From Palsa-504 sp050011155 (GTDB lineage Bacteria > Actinomycetota > Actinomycetes > Streptosporangiales > Streptosporangiaceae): a stretch of 64,000 nt of DNA. This document shows, one piece after another, positions 16,421 to 24,734 of the stretch; positions within the stretch are counted from its first letter, which is position 1; every line of letters starts with the position of its first letter. Location of the stretch: assembly GCA_050011155.1 (NCBI GenBank), contig JBEKJP010000039.1:1-64000 (forward strand). The letters are read 5' to 3'. The position numbers and the translations under genes are program-made. Under the pieces are notes generated by a model, which did not search any database, was not told where the DNA came from, and saw only the letters and a list, made by a program, of their open reading frames with translations.

Positions 16421-17908
16421 GTGCCTACCCTGAACGACCTGGCCAGGAGCCACACCGACCTGGCCGAGGCCGACGTCGAGCACCTGCACGCGCTGGTGTC
16501 GGACTGGCAGCTCCTGGCCGACCTGTCCTTCGCCGACCTGATCTTGTGGGCGCCGGCCAAAGACGGCACCGGCTGGCTGGCGGTCGCCCAGATGCGCCCC
16601 ACCACCGGTCCCACCTCGCTCCAGGACGACGTGGTCGGCACCTTCGCCGGTCCTGAGGACCAGCGGCTGCTCGACGTGGCCAGGGACGAGCGGCGCATCT
16701 GGCGGGAGAGCGACCCGGACTGGACCAACGGCGTCCCGGTGCGCACCGAAGGCATCCCGGTGACGAGGGCGCACCGGGTGATCGCCGTCATCGAGCGGTG
16801 CACCAACCTGAACTCCGCGCGGACCCCGAGCCGGCTCGAGCTGACCTACCTGCAGGGCGCCGACGACCTGGCCCGGATGGTCGCCGAGGGTACCTACCCG
16901 TTCGCCGGCGCCGACGCCATGCTGGTCCGGTCGCCCCGGGTCGGCGACGGCCTGCTCCGGCTGGGCAAGTCCGGGAAGGTCACCTACGCCAGCCCGAACG
17001 CGCAGTCGGCCTACCGCCGCCTCGGCCTGGCCGCCGACCTGATCGGCGCCGAGCTGAGCGTGGTGACGGCGGGCCTGTGCGCCTCCGACGAGCCGCTGGA
17101 CGAGTCGCTGATGGTGGTGGCCGCGGGCCGGGCGGCCCGCGAGGCCGAGGTGGACGGGAACGGCTCGGTGGTCCAGCTTCGTTCGATCCCGCTGGTCGTG
17201 GGCGGCAGCCGGACCGGCGCCCTGATCCTGGTGCGGGACGTGACCGAGCTGCGCCGCCGCGAACGCGAGCTGATGACCAAGGACGCCACGATCCGGGAGA
17301 TCCATCACCGGGTGAAGAACAACCTGCAGACGGTGGCGGCTCTGCTCCGGCTGCAGGCCCGGCGGCTGCGCGCGCCCGAGGCGCGGATCGCGCTCGACGA
17401 GGCGGTCCGCCGGGTCGGGTCGATCGCGGTCGTGCACGAGACGCTGTCCCACGCGCCGGAGGAGGCCGTCGACTTCGACGACATCGCGGACCGGGTGGCC
17501 ATGATGGCGGGGGAGGTGTCGACGGCCGAGGTCCGGGTGGTCCCGAAGATCATCGGGTCGTTCGGCCAGCTGTCCGCGGCCGTGGCCACCCCGCTCGCCA
17601 TGGTCCTGACCGAGCTCCTGCAGAACGCGCTGCAGCACGGCTTCGTCGATCCGCGGGCCGCCCGCGAGCACGGATTGCTCGAGGTGGTGGTGGTGCGCGA
17701 GCCCGAACGGCTGATGGTGACGGTCGCGGACAGCGGCGTCGGCCTGCCCGAGGGCTTCGACCTGGACTCGGCCACCAGCCTCGGCCTGCAGATCGTCCGC
17801 ACGCTGGTGGTCGGGGAACTCGGCGGGCGGCTGCGGATCACGCCGCGGCCGGGCGGCGGCACCGAGGCGGTGGTGGATCTGCCGGTCCGCCACGAGCCGC
17901 TTACTTAA
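16421..17908 (+). CDS. pdtaS: PdtaS-type sensor histidine kinase
   Basis: A 495-residue soluble kinase. Order: an N-terminal GAF-like domain (about 1-160), a PAS-like domain (about 175-275), a HisKA_2 dimerisation helix with the phosphoacceptor in IREIHHRVKNNLQTVAALL, and a GHKL ATPase with LTELLQNALQHGF and DSGVGLPEG. Mycobacterial PdtaS has the same size and layout and signals to the RNA-binding antiterminator PdtaR. Adjacency to whiB1 is conserved between mycobacteria and this window and supports orthology. No PdtaR gene is nearby. It starts with GTG and lacks a clear ribosome site. Confidence 0.88.
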   Translation: MPTLNDLARSHTDLAEADVEHLHALVSDWQLLADLSFADLILWAPAKDGTGWLAVAQMRPTTGPTSLQDDVVGTFAGPEDQRLLDVARDERRIWRESDPDWTNGVPVRTEGIPVTRAHRVIAVIERCTNLNSARTPSRLELTYLQGADDLARMVAEGTYPFAGADAMLVRSPRVGDGLLRLGKSGKVTYASPNAQSAYRRLGLAADLIGAELSVVTAGLCASDEPLDESLMVVAAGRAAREAEVDGNGSVVQLRSIPLVVGGSRTGALILVRDVTELRRRERELMTKDATIREIHHRVKNNLQTVAALLRLQARRLRAPEARIALDEAVRRVGSIAVVHETLSHAPEEAVDFDDIADRVAMMAGEVSTAEVRVVPKIIGSFGQLSAAVATPLAMVLTELLQNALQHGFVDPRAAREHGLLEVVVVREPERLMVTVADSGVGLPEGFDLDSATSLGLQIVRTLVVGELGGRLRITPRPGGGTEAVVDLPVRHEPLT

Positions 17909-18004
17909 TCCCCGTTAAACACCGGGTGTCCAGAGCGTGCTCCCGAGCGTACGGTGGCACCGGATGCTCGCCGGAGCGGCGCGCGGCCTTTCGTCCGAGC
18001 TTCG

Positions 18005-18259
18005 CTACACGTGGGCGCGGGCCCGCAGCCTGATGGTCCGGCGCTTGAGCGTGCGGCGCTCGTCCTCGCTCATGCCGCCCCAGACGCCGGCGTCCTGGCC
18101 GGACTCGATCGCCCAGCGCAGGCATTCCTCCATTACCGAGCAGCGGCGGCACACCTGTTTCGCTTCGTCGATCTGGAGCAGTGCCGGACCGCTGTTCCCG
18201 ATGGGGAAGAACAGCTCGGGGTCCACTTCACGGCAGGCGGCTTCGTGGCGCCAGTCCAT
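18005..18259 (-). CDS. whiB1: WhiB1-type iron-sulfur regulator
   Basis: An 84-residue Wbl protein nearly collinear with mycobacterial WhiB1 (WblE of Streptomyces). Four cysteines (C9, C37, C40, C46) bind a [4Fe-4S] cluster. The GVWGG turn follows at about residues 58-62 and a basic tail (RRTLKRRTIRLRAR) for DNA contact. WhiB1 binds the sigma-70 region 4 domain and its cluster reacts with NO. The ATG at 18259 is decided by AAGGAG eight bases upstream; a GTG nine bases earlier overlaps that ribosome site and is unlikely. It converges on pdtaS. Confidence 0.93.
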   Translation of the reverse strand: MDWRHEAACREVDPELFFPIGNSGPALLQIDEAKQVCRRCSVMEECLRWAIESGQDAGVWGGMSEDERRTLKRRTIRLRARAHV

Positions 18260-18575
18260 GATGTCCACTCCTTTTCGGCGGCCGGGACGCTGACGGAAGC
18301 GCCCGGTTTGCGCGTCTATCTGCAGCTTGTGAAGCTTTTCACGAGCTCTGCCGTTTTTAGTCGTCGTCCCAAGTTGTTTTCCCGGGACTACGATGACGCC
18401 AGGCGATATTTCAGCCGACTCGCTAGGCGATCCGGCCGTCCCCCCGGAGGCGCCGCCGCCGTCACCTCAGCTACGGAGTTATCCGCGCTGATGAGACGGC
18501 TGAAACGCCCCGCACCAGGCATCACGTCAAGCCTCTCAACGACGGTTAGCCAGCGCAAGAGGGCACGGCGCCCCT
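18260..18575. other. whiB1 upstream region
   Basis: About 315 bases between whiB1 and the end of the lipid kinase gene, both minus-strand. It should hold the whiB1 promoter and any terminator of the kinase gene. A small dyad GTGAAGCTTTTCAC lies near 18329-18342. No gene, RNA or clear terminator was found. Confidence 0.5.
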
Positions 18576-19571
18576 TCAGCCGAATTTAATGTCAGATCGA
18601 TCACATTTTGCTCGCGGCGTTGCCATCAAGCTTCTGGCAGGCTCCAGGGGCCCTCCAGATAACGTCACAATCCGAAGCGCATGCGGTACGAACTGGAATT
18701 TCACCGCTTCGGTTTCGCCCAGGTATTCCCCGTCGACCTGGAACGCGATCGGCCGGGACGAGCACACGGTGAGGGTTTCCGATCCCAGGATCGACACCAG
18801 GCCCCGGCCGCGCGGCGGGCGGCTCCTGACGTAGAGCATCTGGCCGACCGCGTTGAGGATCGTGGTCAGCCGCAGGCGGCGCAGCGCCAGCACGTCCAGC
18901 CCCGAGCTGAAGTCCGGATGAGGAACGGGGAGCACCGCGCGGCTGTTCAGGTAGGTCCACGGCGAGCGGTTGGTGACGATCGTCATGAACAGGTCGCCTA
19001 CCGGCGCCTCGCCGTCGCGCTCCAGCGTCAGGGCCGGGTGCCGCCGGTCGGTCCCGCGGTAGTAATAGCGCACCATCGTCCGCAGGAACAGCGACGCGCT
19101 TTCCCGGTGACCCTCGCCGCGCAACCGGTCGACTTCCCCTACCACCTCGGCGTCCATGCCCAGCCCGGCGCTGAACGTGAAGTACCGGTCCCCGGCCAGC
19201 CCGAGCCCGATCGTCCGGTAGCGCCCCGCCGTGAGGGCCTCCCGCAGCCGCCGGATCGCCGCGGCCGCGTCGATCGGCACCTCCAGGCTCCGCGCCAGCA
19301 CGTTGGCCCCGCCGCCAGGAATGACCGCGATCAACGGCCGGCCGCGCTCCCGGCTCATGACGCCGTTGACCACCTCGTTGATGGACCCGTCGCCGCCGTG
19401 CACGATGACGAGATCGGCCTCTGTCGCCGCGGCCAGGTCGCCCGCGTGGCCGCGATACCGGGTCGGTTCGACGTCCAGGTCCACCAGCCCGGCCAGGGCG
19501 CGGACCGCCAGGTCGGCGACGGTTCCCGTCATCGAGGTCGCGTGCTGGTTGACGATCAGCAGTCCCCGCAC
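18576..19571 (-). CDS. Diacylglycerol kinase-family lipid kinase
   Basis: A 331-residue protein of the DAGK catalytic family, which phosphorylates diacylglycerol or related lipids with ATP. The nucleotide-binding motif VHGGDGSINEVVNG lies at about residues 58-71, followed by IPGGGANVLARSLEVP. The C-terminal beta-sandwich includes FQVDGEYLGE, the usual D-G-E element. Length is normal. Its place next to whiB1 and the SigF-type locus appears conserved in actinomycetes. The lipid substrate cannot be predicted; phosphoinositol-lipid synthesis or recycling of membrane diacylglycerol are options. Confidence 0.88.
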   Translation of the reverse strand: MRGLLIVNQHATSMTGTVADLAVRALAGLVDLDVEPTRYRGHAGDLAAATEADLVIVHGGDGSINEVVNGVMSRERGRPLIAVIPGGGANVLARSLEVPIDAAAAIRRLREALTAGRYRTIGLGLAGDRYFTFSAGLGMDAEVVGEVDRLRGEGHRESASLFLRTMVRYYYRGTDRRHPALTLERDGEAPVGDLFMTIVTNRSPWTYLNSRAVLPVPHPDFSSGLDVLALRRLRLTTILNAVGQMLYVRSRPPRGRGLVSILGSETLTVCSSRPIAFQVDGEYLGETEAVKFQFVPHALRIVTLSGGPLEPARSLMATPRAKCDRSDIKFG

Positions 19572-19641
19572 CCCGCCTAGGCTAACGGCCGCCTAAGCTG
19601 GAAGCCTGCGCGACCCCCAGATCACGGACGGATGAGACCAT

Positions 19642-20130
19642 ATGGCGACGCGACCGGCCAAAACGCGACCGGCCCAGCCCCAGGCCGCGAAGGCCCGGTC
19701 GGCCAAAGCCCAGCCCGCTAAGTCCGATCCAGCTGAGCCCGCGGCCGCCCCGCCGCGCGCGCTCCGCGTGGCCGCGGTCGTCCAGGGCATCGAGGCCGTC
19801 GGCATGCTGGTCGCGGCCGGGTTCGCCGCCGTCGCCACGGCGACAGGGAAGTCCTACGAACTATCCAGCGGCATCGCGCTGACGCTGATCGCGGCGGCCA
19901 CCGCCGCCCTGTTCGCGGCGTTCGCCCTGGGCCTGGCCCGGTCCCGGCCGTGGACCCGGACCCCGGTCGTCATGTTCCAGCTGGCTATCGGCATCTGGGG
20001 CGCCGTCCTGCTGACCGGCCACCGCTACGAGTGGGCCGTGCCCATGCTGCTGGCCGCGGCCGTCATCCTCGCCACCATATTCACCCCGGCCGCCCTGCGC
20101 GCCCTCAACCGCCCGCCCCGCGAGCCCTAG
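19642..20130 (+). CDS. Four-helix membrane protein, unknown function
   Basis: A 162-residue protein. A basic, Ala/Pro/Lys-rich cytoplasmic N-terminus (about residues 1-40) precedes four predicted membrane helices starting at VAAVVQGIEAVGMLVAAGF. No known domain was recognised. It is divergent from the lipid kinase gene and convergent with the SigF-type gene. The ATG sits in CATATGG with only a weak purine stretch upstream. The sequence suggests a structural or sensory membrane protein and nothing more definite. Confidence 0.65.
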   Translation: MATRPAKTRPAQPQAAKARSAKAQPAKSDPAEPAAAPPRALRVAAVVQGIEAVGMLVAAGFAAVATATGKSYELSSGIALTLIAAATAALFAAFALGLARSRPWTRTPVVMFQLAIGIWGAVLLTGHRYEWAVPMLLAAAVILATIFTPAALRALNRPPREP

Positions 20131-20142
20131 CCGGTCCCCGCC

Positions 20143-20197
20143 TCATGATCACGTGTTGTTTTGCGTCGCCGGTGACCCCTAACAACACATGATCATG
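20143..20197. terminator. Inverted repeat of the CATGATC family between convergent genes
   Basis: Left arm TCATGATCACGTGTTGTT (20143-20160) pairs with AACAACACATGATCATGG (20181-20198) over about 17 bp with one G-T type mismatch. It lies between two convergent genes and could terminate both. The ends again carry CATGATC/GATCATG as in the dispersed elements at 287, 409 and 56061, so it is both a terminator candidate and a family member. Confidence 0.65.
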
Positions 20198-20225
20198 GAA
20201 CACGGCGGGGGAGGGGCCGCTGGGG

Positions 20226-21071
20226 TTAGTCGTCGGTGGTCAGGCCGTCGCGGAGCTGGGCTAGGGTCCGGGCCAGCAACCGGGACACGTGCATCTGGGA
20301 GATACCGAGCTCGGCCGCGATCTGGGACTGGGTCATGTTGCCGAAGAAACGCAGCAGCAGGATCTTCTTCTCGCGCGGCGGCAACTGCTCGAGCAGCGGC
20401 TTGAGCGATTCGCGGTACTCCACGCCCTCCAGCGCTTCGTCGACCATGCCGAGCGAGTCGGAGACGGCCGGCGCGTCCTCGTCGCCCGAGTCCGGCGCGT
20501 CGAGCGAGACGGTGGAGTAGGCATTGGCGGACTCCAGGCCCTCCAGCACCTCTTCCTCGCTCATCTGCAGGTGTGCGGCCAGTTCCGAGACGGTCGGCGC
20601 ACGCCCCTCACGCTGGGCCAGGTCGCCGATGGCCTTGGTCAGCGAGAGCTTGAGTTCCTGCAGCCGCCGCGGTACCCGGACCGCCCAGCCCTTGTCCCTG
20701 AAGTGCCGCTTGATCTCGCCCACGATCGTGGGCGTGGCGTAGGTGGAGAACTCCACGCCGCGTTCCAGGTCGAACCGGTCGATGGACTTGATCAGCCCGA
20801 TCGTGGCGACCTGGGTCAGGTCATCGAGCCATTCGCCGCGATTGCGGAACCGCCGGGCCAGGTACTCCACAAGCGGCAAGTGCAGCTCGACCAGGTAACC
20901 CCTGATCCGGGCCCGTTCGGGATCATCGAGCGGAAGCTGGGACAGGCGCTCGAACAGCTCCCGCGCCCGCGCCCGGTCCGGCGACCCGCGCTCGATGCGC
21001 ACGGTCTCCGCCGTGGCCTGAGCGACCTCGAACTCCTCGGCCACCTGGGCGACCTCGAACTCGCTGCTCAC
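20226..21071 (-). CDS. SigF-type stress/sporulation sigma factor
   Basis: A 281-residue group 3 sigma factor of the SigB/SigF class. Region 2 includes LPLVEYLARRFRNRGEWLDD, DLTQVATIGLIKSIDRFDLE and FSTYATPTIVGEIKRHFRD. Region 3 follows with VRVPRRLQELKL, and region 4 with LPPREKKILLLRFFGNMTQS and the helix-turn-helix IAAELGISQMHVSRLLART. Similarity to mycobacterial SigF and Streptomyces SigH/SigF is clear. The N-terminus has a short repeat (EFEVAQ twice). The GTG at 21071 overlaps the anti-sigma stop as GTGA, giving coupled synthesis of the pair. Confidence 0.92.
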   Translation of the reverse strand: MSSEFEVAQVAEEFEVAQATAETVRIERGSPDRARARELFERLSQLPLDDPERARIRGYLVELHLPLVEYLARRFRNRGEWLDDLTQVATIGLIKSIDRFDLERGVEFSTYATPTIVGEIKRHFRDKGWAVRVPRRLQELKLSLTKAIGDLAQREGRAPTVSELAAHLQMSEEEVLEGLESANAYSTVSLDAPDSGDEDAPAVSDSLGMVDEALEGVEYRESLKPLLEQLPPREKKILLLRFFGNMTQSQIAAELGISQMHVSRLLARTLAQLRDGLTTDD

Positions 21072-21544
21072 CCGGACCTCGAAGCGGAGTGCCCGGCGTT
21101 CACGTTCTCTCGGTGCTTGCACAAGACGATGGACACCTGGTCGTCGCCCTCGAGCCGGGAGTCGACGGTCCCGGCCAGGGCGGAGAGCACGGTCCAGGCG
21201 AACGTGTCCCGGGCCGGCACCTGCGGCTCGGCCGCGGTCACCGAGACCGTGATCGTCATGTCCTCGCTGCCGAGGTCGAAGGCGCATTCCAGGTTGGTGC
21301 CCGGGATCGCCTGGGAGAGCAGCATCGCGCAGGCCTCGTCCACGGCGATGCGCAGGTCCTCTATCTCGTCCAGGGTGAAGTCGAGCCTGGCCGCCAGGCC
21401 CGCCGTCGCCGTCCGCAGCACGGACAGGTAGGCGCCTTCGGCGGGCATGGAGACCGTCACCTGGTCTTGTGTCGTCTCGCGACTCGCGGTGGCCGGATCT
21501 CGCCGACCCGGTACCGCTGTCGTCGCGGCGGTATCTTCCGTCAC
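21068..21544 (-). CDS. RsbW-type anti-sigma factor
   Basis: A 158-residue GHKL-fold protein expected to bind and inhibit the downstream SigF-type factor. It has the compact anti-sigma/serine-kinase layout, with the N-box region LRIAVDEACAMLLSQ near the middle. The N-box asparagine that normally binds magnesium is not evident (Met-Leu in its place), as in UsfX-like members, so kinase activity is uncertain. I chose the GTG at 21544 because GGAGGAG lies four bases upstream. No RsbV antagonist lies beside it. Confidence 0.87.
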   Translation of the reverse strand: MTEDTAATTAVPGRRDPATASRETTQDQVTVSMPAEGAYLSVLRTATAGLAARLDFTLDEIEDLRIAVDEACAMLLSQAIPGTNLECAFDLGSEDMTITVSVTAAEPQVPARDTFAWTVLSALAGTVDSRLEGDDQVSIVLCKHRENVNAGHSASRSG

Positions 21545-21680
21545 GTTTCTCCTCCGGGCAGGTGTCCCGTCGCCGCCCGGCCTCGCCGCCGGTCCTGGAT
21601 AACACTCACGCAAGCAACCTACCGCCCGCAGGCTATGACAAGAAACGCGCCGCGCCGCCGCCCCGAGCAGCCCCGGACGC

Positions 21681-21732
21681 CGTGAAACCCGGGCCTCATG
21701 GCGTCACGACAGCCACAAACCCGGGTTTCACG
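21681..21732. repeat. Inverted repeat downstream of sodN
   Basis: CGTGAAACCCGGG (21681-21693) and its complement (21720-21732) form a perfect 13-bp stem with a 26-base loop. It lies between the rsbW-type gene and the end of sodN, both minus strand, where it could terminate sodN transcripts. Its long loop resembles the other intergenic dyads of this window more than a classical terminator. Confidence 0.6.
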
Positions 21733-21806
21733 ACGTCGAAACGCTGGGCGCACCAAAGTCGCCAGGCGCAGCGCACGAGCCACGCCAGAAGGCGCGGCCC
21801 CGCGAC

Positions 21807-22214
21807 CTAAGCCTGCTTGGTCTCCCAGAAGATCTTGCTGATCTCTTCGATCTTGCCGAGCAGCTCGTCGGCCTTGGCCACGTCCACGCTGCCCTTGGTA
21901 CCCGCGGCCCCGGCCAGCTTGGTGGCCTCATTGAACAGCTGGTTCAGCTGCGGGTACTTCTCGAAGTGCGGCGGCTTGAAGTAGTCCGTCCACAGCACCC
22001 ACAGGTGGTGCTTGACCAGCTCGGAGCGCTGCTCCTTGATGAAGATGGCACGGGCCCGGAACTCGGGGTCCGTGTTCTGCGCGTACTTTTCCGCGATGGC
22101 CTTGACCGATTCTGCCTCAATCCGAGCCTGCGCCGGGTCATAGACTCCGCACGGCAGATCGCAGTGGGCGTGGGCAATGGTCTTCGGCTCGAGCAGGCGT
22201 GTGAGCAGCCTCAT
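21807..22214 (-). CDS. sodN: Nickel superoxide dismutase
   Basis: A 135-residue Ni-SOD precursor. The mature enzyme starts at the nickel hook HCDLPCGVYDP, where His1, Cys2 and Cys6 of the processed protein bind nickel. The 16-residue propeptide MRLLTRLLEPKTIAHA is removed by the SodX protease. The remainder (ARIEAESVKAIAEKYAQ, KEQRSELVKHHLWVLWTDYF, IFWETKQA) closely follows Streptomyces SodN. The ATG at 22214 has AAGGGA upstream. It is divergent from sodX. In Streptomyces the gene is repressed by Nur at high nickel absence or presence as needed; here a TTGCA-like half site (about 22226-22236) is too weak to call. Confidence 0.96.
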   Translation of the reverse strand: MRLLTRLLEPKTIAHAHCDLPCGVYDPAQARIEAESVKAIAEKYAQNTDPEFRARAIFIKEQRSELVKHHLWVLWTDYFKPPHFEKYPQLNQLFNEATKLAGAAGTKGSVDVAKADELLGKIEEISKIFWETKQA

Positions 22215-22292
22215 CGATTCCCTTTCTACGCACTTGTAGCTTGCAGACCCGACACTACCCCCGGCGCCAGCCCTAATCCTTGGAGGGATGCT

Positions 22293-22775
22293 GTGCACTG
22301 GCCCATCTGGCGGGTCATGGTGACCGAACGTTCCATGGAACCCGCCCTGCGTCCCGGCGACTGGCTGCTGGTCCGCCGCACCCGCCGGATAAGGGCCGGC
22401 CAGATCGTGCTGGCCCGGCACCCCGAGCGGCCGGAGCTGCTGCTGGTCAAGCGGGCCGCGGGCCGGGTGGACGACGGCTGGTGGCTGGCCTCGGACAACC
22501 CGGCGGCCGGCGCCGTGGACAGCGCCCGGTTCGGCGCGGTGCCGGTCCCGTTCATCGAGGGCCGGGTCCTGGGCCGCTACTGGCGACCAAGATCTTTAGT
22601 CCGAACGGCGCGGGATGTCACGCCCCGCCACCGCGAAAGAAACGGCCCCGCCAAGCGACGGGGCCGTTCTCCGTACCGCGTGAACTCAGTGGTGGATACC
22701 GGTGTCGGGGGAGCTCCTGCTCGCCAGCCTGCGCGTTCACCAGCTCCAGCATCTCCTCGCGCGGGAGCTTGGTGA
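22293..22775 (+). CDS. sodX: Ni-SOD maturation protease (SodX, S26 family)
   Basis: A signal-peptidase-like serine protease that removes the SodN propeptide. The Ser-Lys dyad is Ser14 in VTERSMEPALRPGDWLL and Lys53 in LLLVKRAAGR. The GTG start is preceded by GGAGGG. The homologous part ends at about residue 97 (GRVLGRYWRPR). The frame then stays open to residue 160 through a strong terminator hairpin (22641-22668) and into the decayed permease on the other strand. The last 60 residues are therefore probably non-native, the original stop having been lost. Confidence 0.85.
   Translation: MHWPIWRVMVTERSMEPALRPGDWLLVRRTRRIRAGQIVLARHPERPELLLVKRAAGRVDDGWWLASDNPAAGAVDSARFGAVPVPFIEGRVLGRYWRPRSLVRTARDVTPRHRERNGPAKRRGRSPYRVNSVVDTGVGGAPARQPARSPAPASPRAGAW
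22641..22668. terminator. Strong stem-loop at the end of sodX
   Basis: AACGGCCCCG (22641-22650), an eight-base loop and the perfect complement (22659-22668) form a GC-rich hairpin flanked by AAAG and TTCTCC. It is the best intrinsic-terminator-like element in this part of the window and lies inside the extended reading frame of sodX. Confidence 0.8.
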
Positions 22776-23165
22776 ACATCGCCCAGTAGTAGATGGCCAG
22801 GCTGAACGCGGCCACGACCGCGATGTCCCACCAGAGACGCCGAGCACGATGTAGCCGATCACCAGGACGATGCCGAGCTTCCAGACGACCTCGAAGCCGG
22901 AGATGAACGCGTCGACCCGGAGGATGGACGCGAGCCAGCCGAGCCCGACCGCGCCGGCCAGCCCGGCGAACGGGCCGGCCTTGATCGTGGCGTCGCTGAA
23001 GTGGGTCCACCCGGAGCCCACCAGGTTCGCGGGCATGGCGCCGATCATCACGACCTCGAGCAGGGTGTAGACCAGCGTGCCGATCGGCACCGCGATGATG
23101 ACGCCGGCCAGGCTGCCGAACGCGAAGTGCGGGAACCGGGCGGTGCCGCCGGAGACCGGGTACAT
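22686..23165 (-). pseudogene. Decayed APC-family amino acid permease
   Basis: Minus-strand reading from 23165 gives MYPVSGGTARFPHFAFGSLA then GVIIAVP, a typical APC permease stretch. It jumps directly to late-permease sequence (GLGWLASILRVDAFISGFEV). Near 22830 a one-base shift moves the reading to LWWDIAVVAAFSLAIYYWAM and FTKLPREEMLELVNAQ, the usual C-terminal helix and cytoplasmic tail. The N-terminal helices and most of the middle are missing. It is thus an internally deleted, frameshifted relic. The exact end is uncertain. Confidence 0.7.
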
Positions 23166-23259
23166 CGCGCCGATGCCATGTGCGATCCTTTTCCGACCGT
23201 GCCCCGCGGGGCGCTAGCTAACCCGTGGCGCGAGATCCCCTCCCCAGGCGCCTCGCGCG

Positions 23260-23853
23260 CTACTCCGAGGCGTGCTCCGTGTCGGCGCCGGGTGACTTTG
23301 CCTCGCCGTCCTCCTCGCCCCGCTTCCTGGCGCGGAACGCGGACACGTTGGCGCGGTTCATGCATCGCTCGGAGCAGTAACGCCTGGTGTTACTGGTACT
23401 GATGTCGATGAAGACACCCTGGCATCCGGCCGCCTGGCAGATGCCGAACCGGTCGATGCCCAGGTCGGTGAGCCGGACCGCGAGGCCCATCACGGCCCCC
23501 GCCGCGTACTTGTCCGCGACCGAGCCGCTCTCGGTGTAGTGCACGTGCCAGGGCTGGCCGTCGTGGCCGGACAACTGCGGATGGACCGGGTGCTGGATGA
23601 GCAGGTCGTTCAGCCGGGCGGCGGCGTCCTCGCCGTCGCCGTCGGCGCAGGCCACGAAGAAGGCGCGGAACTCGGCCCGGAGGCCGCGCAGCAAGTCGAG
23701 GTCGTTGCGGTTCATGCCGGTGCTGAGGTGCTCACGGTCGGCGACGAGAGCGCGCAACCCGTCCAGGTTGGCGAGCCTGTCGCCGTCCTCGCCCCCGGCG
23801 CCGGCTGTGTTCGCAAGCCGTACCGCGAGTTCAGCGTAGGAGTTGAGGTCCAC
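23260..23853 (-). CDS. CGNR zinc-finger (ABATE-domain) regulator
   Basis: A 197-residue protein with an N-terminal ABATE-like stress domain (DLNSYAELAVRLANTAG onward) and a C-terminal CGNR zinc finger, CQAAGC...RYCSERCMNRANV. This architecture belongs to putative stress-linked transcription regulators of actinobacteria. The GTG at 23853 is preferred: GGGAG lies seven bases upstream and the resulting N-terminus matches the family. An ATG 45 bases upstream has no ribosome site. The target genes are unknown; neighbours on both sides are pseudogenes. Confidence 0.82.
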   Translation of the reverse strand: MDLNSYAELAVRLANTAGAGGEDGDRLANLDGLRALVADREHLSTGMNRNDLDLLRGLRAEFRAFFVACADGDGEDAAARLNDLLIQHPVHPQLSGHDGQPWHVHYTESGSVADKYAAGAVMGLAVRLTDLGIDRFGICQAAGCQGVFIDISTSNTRRYCSERCMNRANVSAFRARKRGEEDGEAKSPGADTEHASE

Positions 23854-24084
23854 TCCTGTGCTCCCTAGCTGTCCGTCCCAAGCTCCAGGGAGGTTCATCG
23901 ATGTAATGGCCTGGTGCCGGTATCGAGTATTACACCATCGGCTGGGCAGGCGCCAGCAACCGGCCGGCGTTCTGTGGCACAATGGCTACACGGGCCACCC
24001 CCCGTCTCTCTCACGTGCGCGCCATCTCCGCGCCCAGCTGTCACCGTGAGCACGACACTCCACCCACTGGGGTAACCCATGTTC

Positions 24085-24734
24085 GAATCCACCCCGTCCA
24101 CCGGCACCGACGAGATCGTGGCGACGGTCGCCGCGCTCGCGCCCAGCTTCGGCGGCATCAACCTGGAGGACATCTCCGCGCCCCGCTGCTTCGAGATCGA
24201 GGACCGGCTCAGGGCGATGCTCGACATCCCGGTCTTCCACGACGACCAGCACGGCACGGCCATCGTGACGCTGGCCGCGCTGCGCAGCGCGGCGCGGGTA
24301 GCGGGCAAGGAATTCGGCCAGCTCCGCGCCAGGGCCGGGACGGGCTGAACCCGGTCAAGGCGGCCCTGGCGGCCCGGACCAACCAGGCCGGCCTGACCGG
24401 CTCCACCGAGTCGGCGCTGCGCGGCGCGGACGTGTTCATCGGCCTGTCCAGCGGCACCGTGGCCGAGTCGGCCATCGCCTCGATGGCCAGCGGCGCGATC
24501 GTCTTCGCCCTGTCCAACCCGGACCCCGAGGTCCACCCGGACATGGCGGCCCGGCACGCCCTGGTCGTCGCCACCGGCCGCAGCGACTTCCCGAACCAGA
24601 TCAACAACTCGCTGGCCTTCCCCGGCGTGTTCCGCGGCGCCCTGGACACCCGCGCCAGCGACATCACCGACGGCATGAAGCTGGCCGCCGCCGTAGCCAC
24701 CCAAGCCCACCGAGACGGCGTATCCCGCCGCTAA
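24085..24734 (+). pseudogene. NAD(P)-malic enzyme remnant with several deletions
   Basis: The first part reads DEIVATVAALAPSFGGINLE, DISAPRCFEIEDRLRAMLD and IPVFHDDQHGTAIVTLAALR, unmistakably malic enzyme. It breaks off near GKEFGQLRARAG. Another frame then resumes at LNPVKAALAARTNQAGLTG and continues SALRGADVFIGLSSGTVAES to ATGRSDFPNQINNSLAFPG and DGVSRR. The N-terminus and the dinucleotide-binding GAGAAG segment (about 50 residues) are missing. The late segment before the C-terminal DGVSRR is also shortened. At least three deletions plus a frame change make this non-functional. Streptomyces carries an intact NAD-malic enzyme gene in the corresponding region, by memory. Confidence 0.9.

Noticed and set aside
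20226..21605. A longer sigma factor with about 178 extra N-terminal residues.
   Set aside because: The extension is a shadow of the anti-sigma gene. The GTG at 21071 gives a normal-length SigF-type factor and overlaps the rsbW-type stop.
22226..22240. Nur-box-like sequence between sodN and sodX.
   Set aside because: Only one TTGCA half-site is present; the second half does not match well enough to report as a regulatory site.
24076..24092. catgttcgaatccaccc looks like a tRNA T-arm.
   Set aside because: The 5' half cannot pair with CACCC, and upstream sequence shows no other tRNA arms; the bases belong to the malic enzyme relic start.
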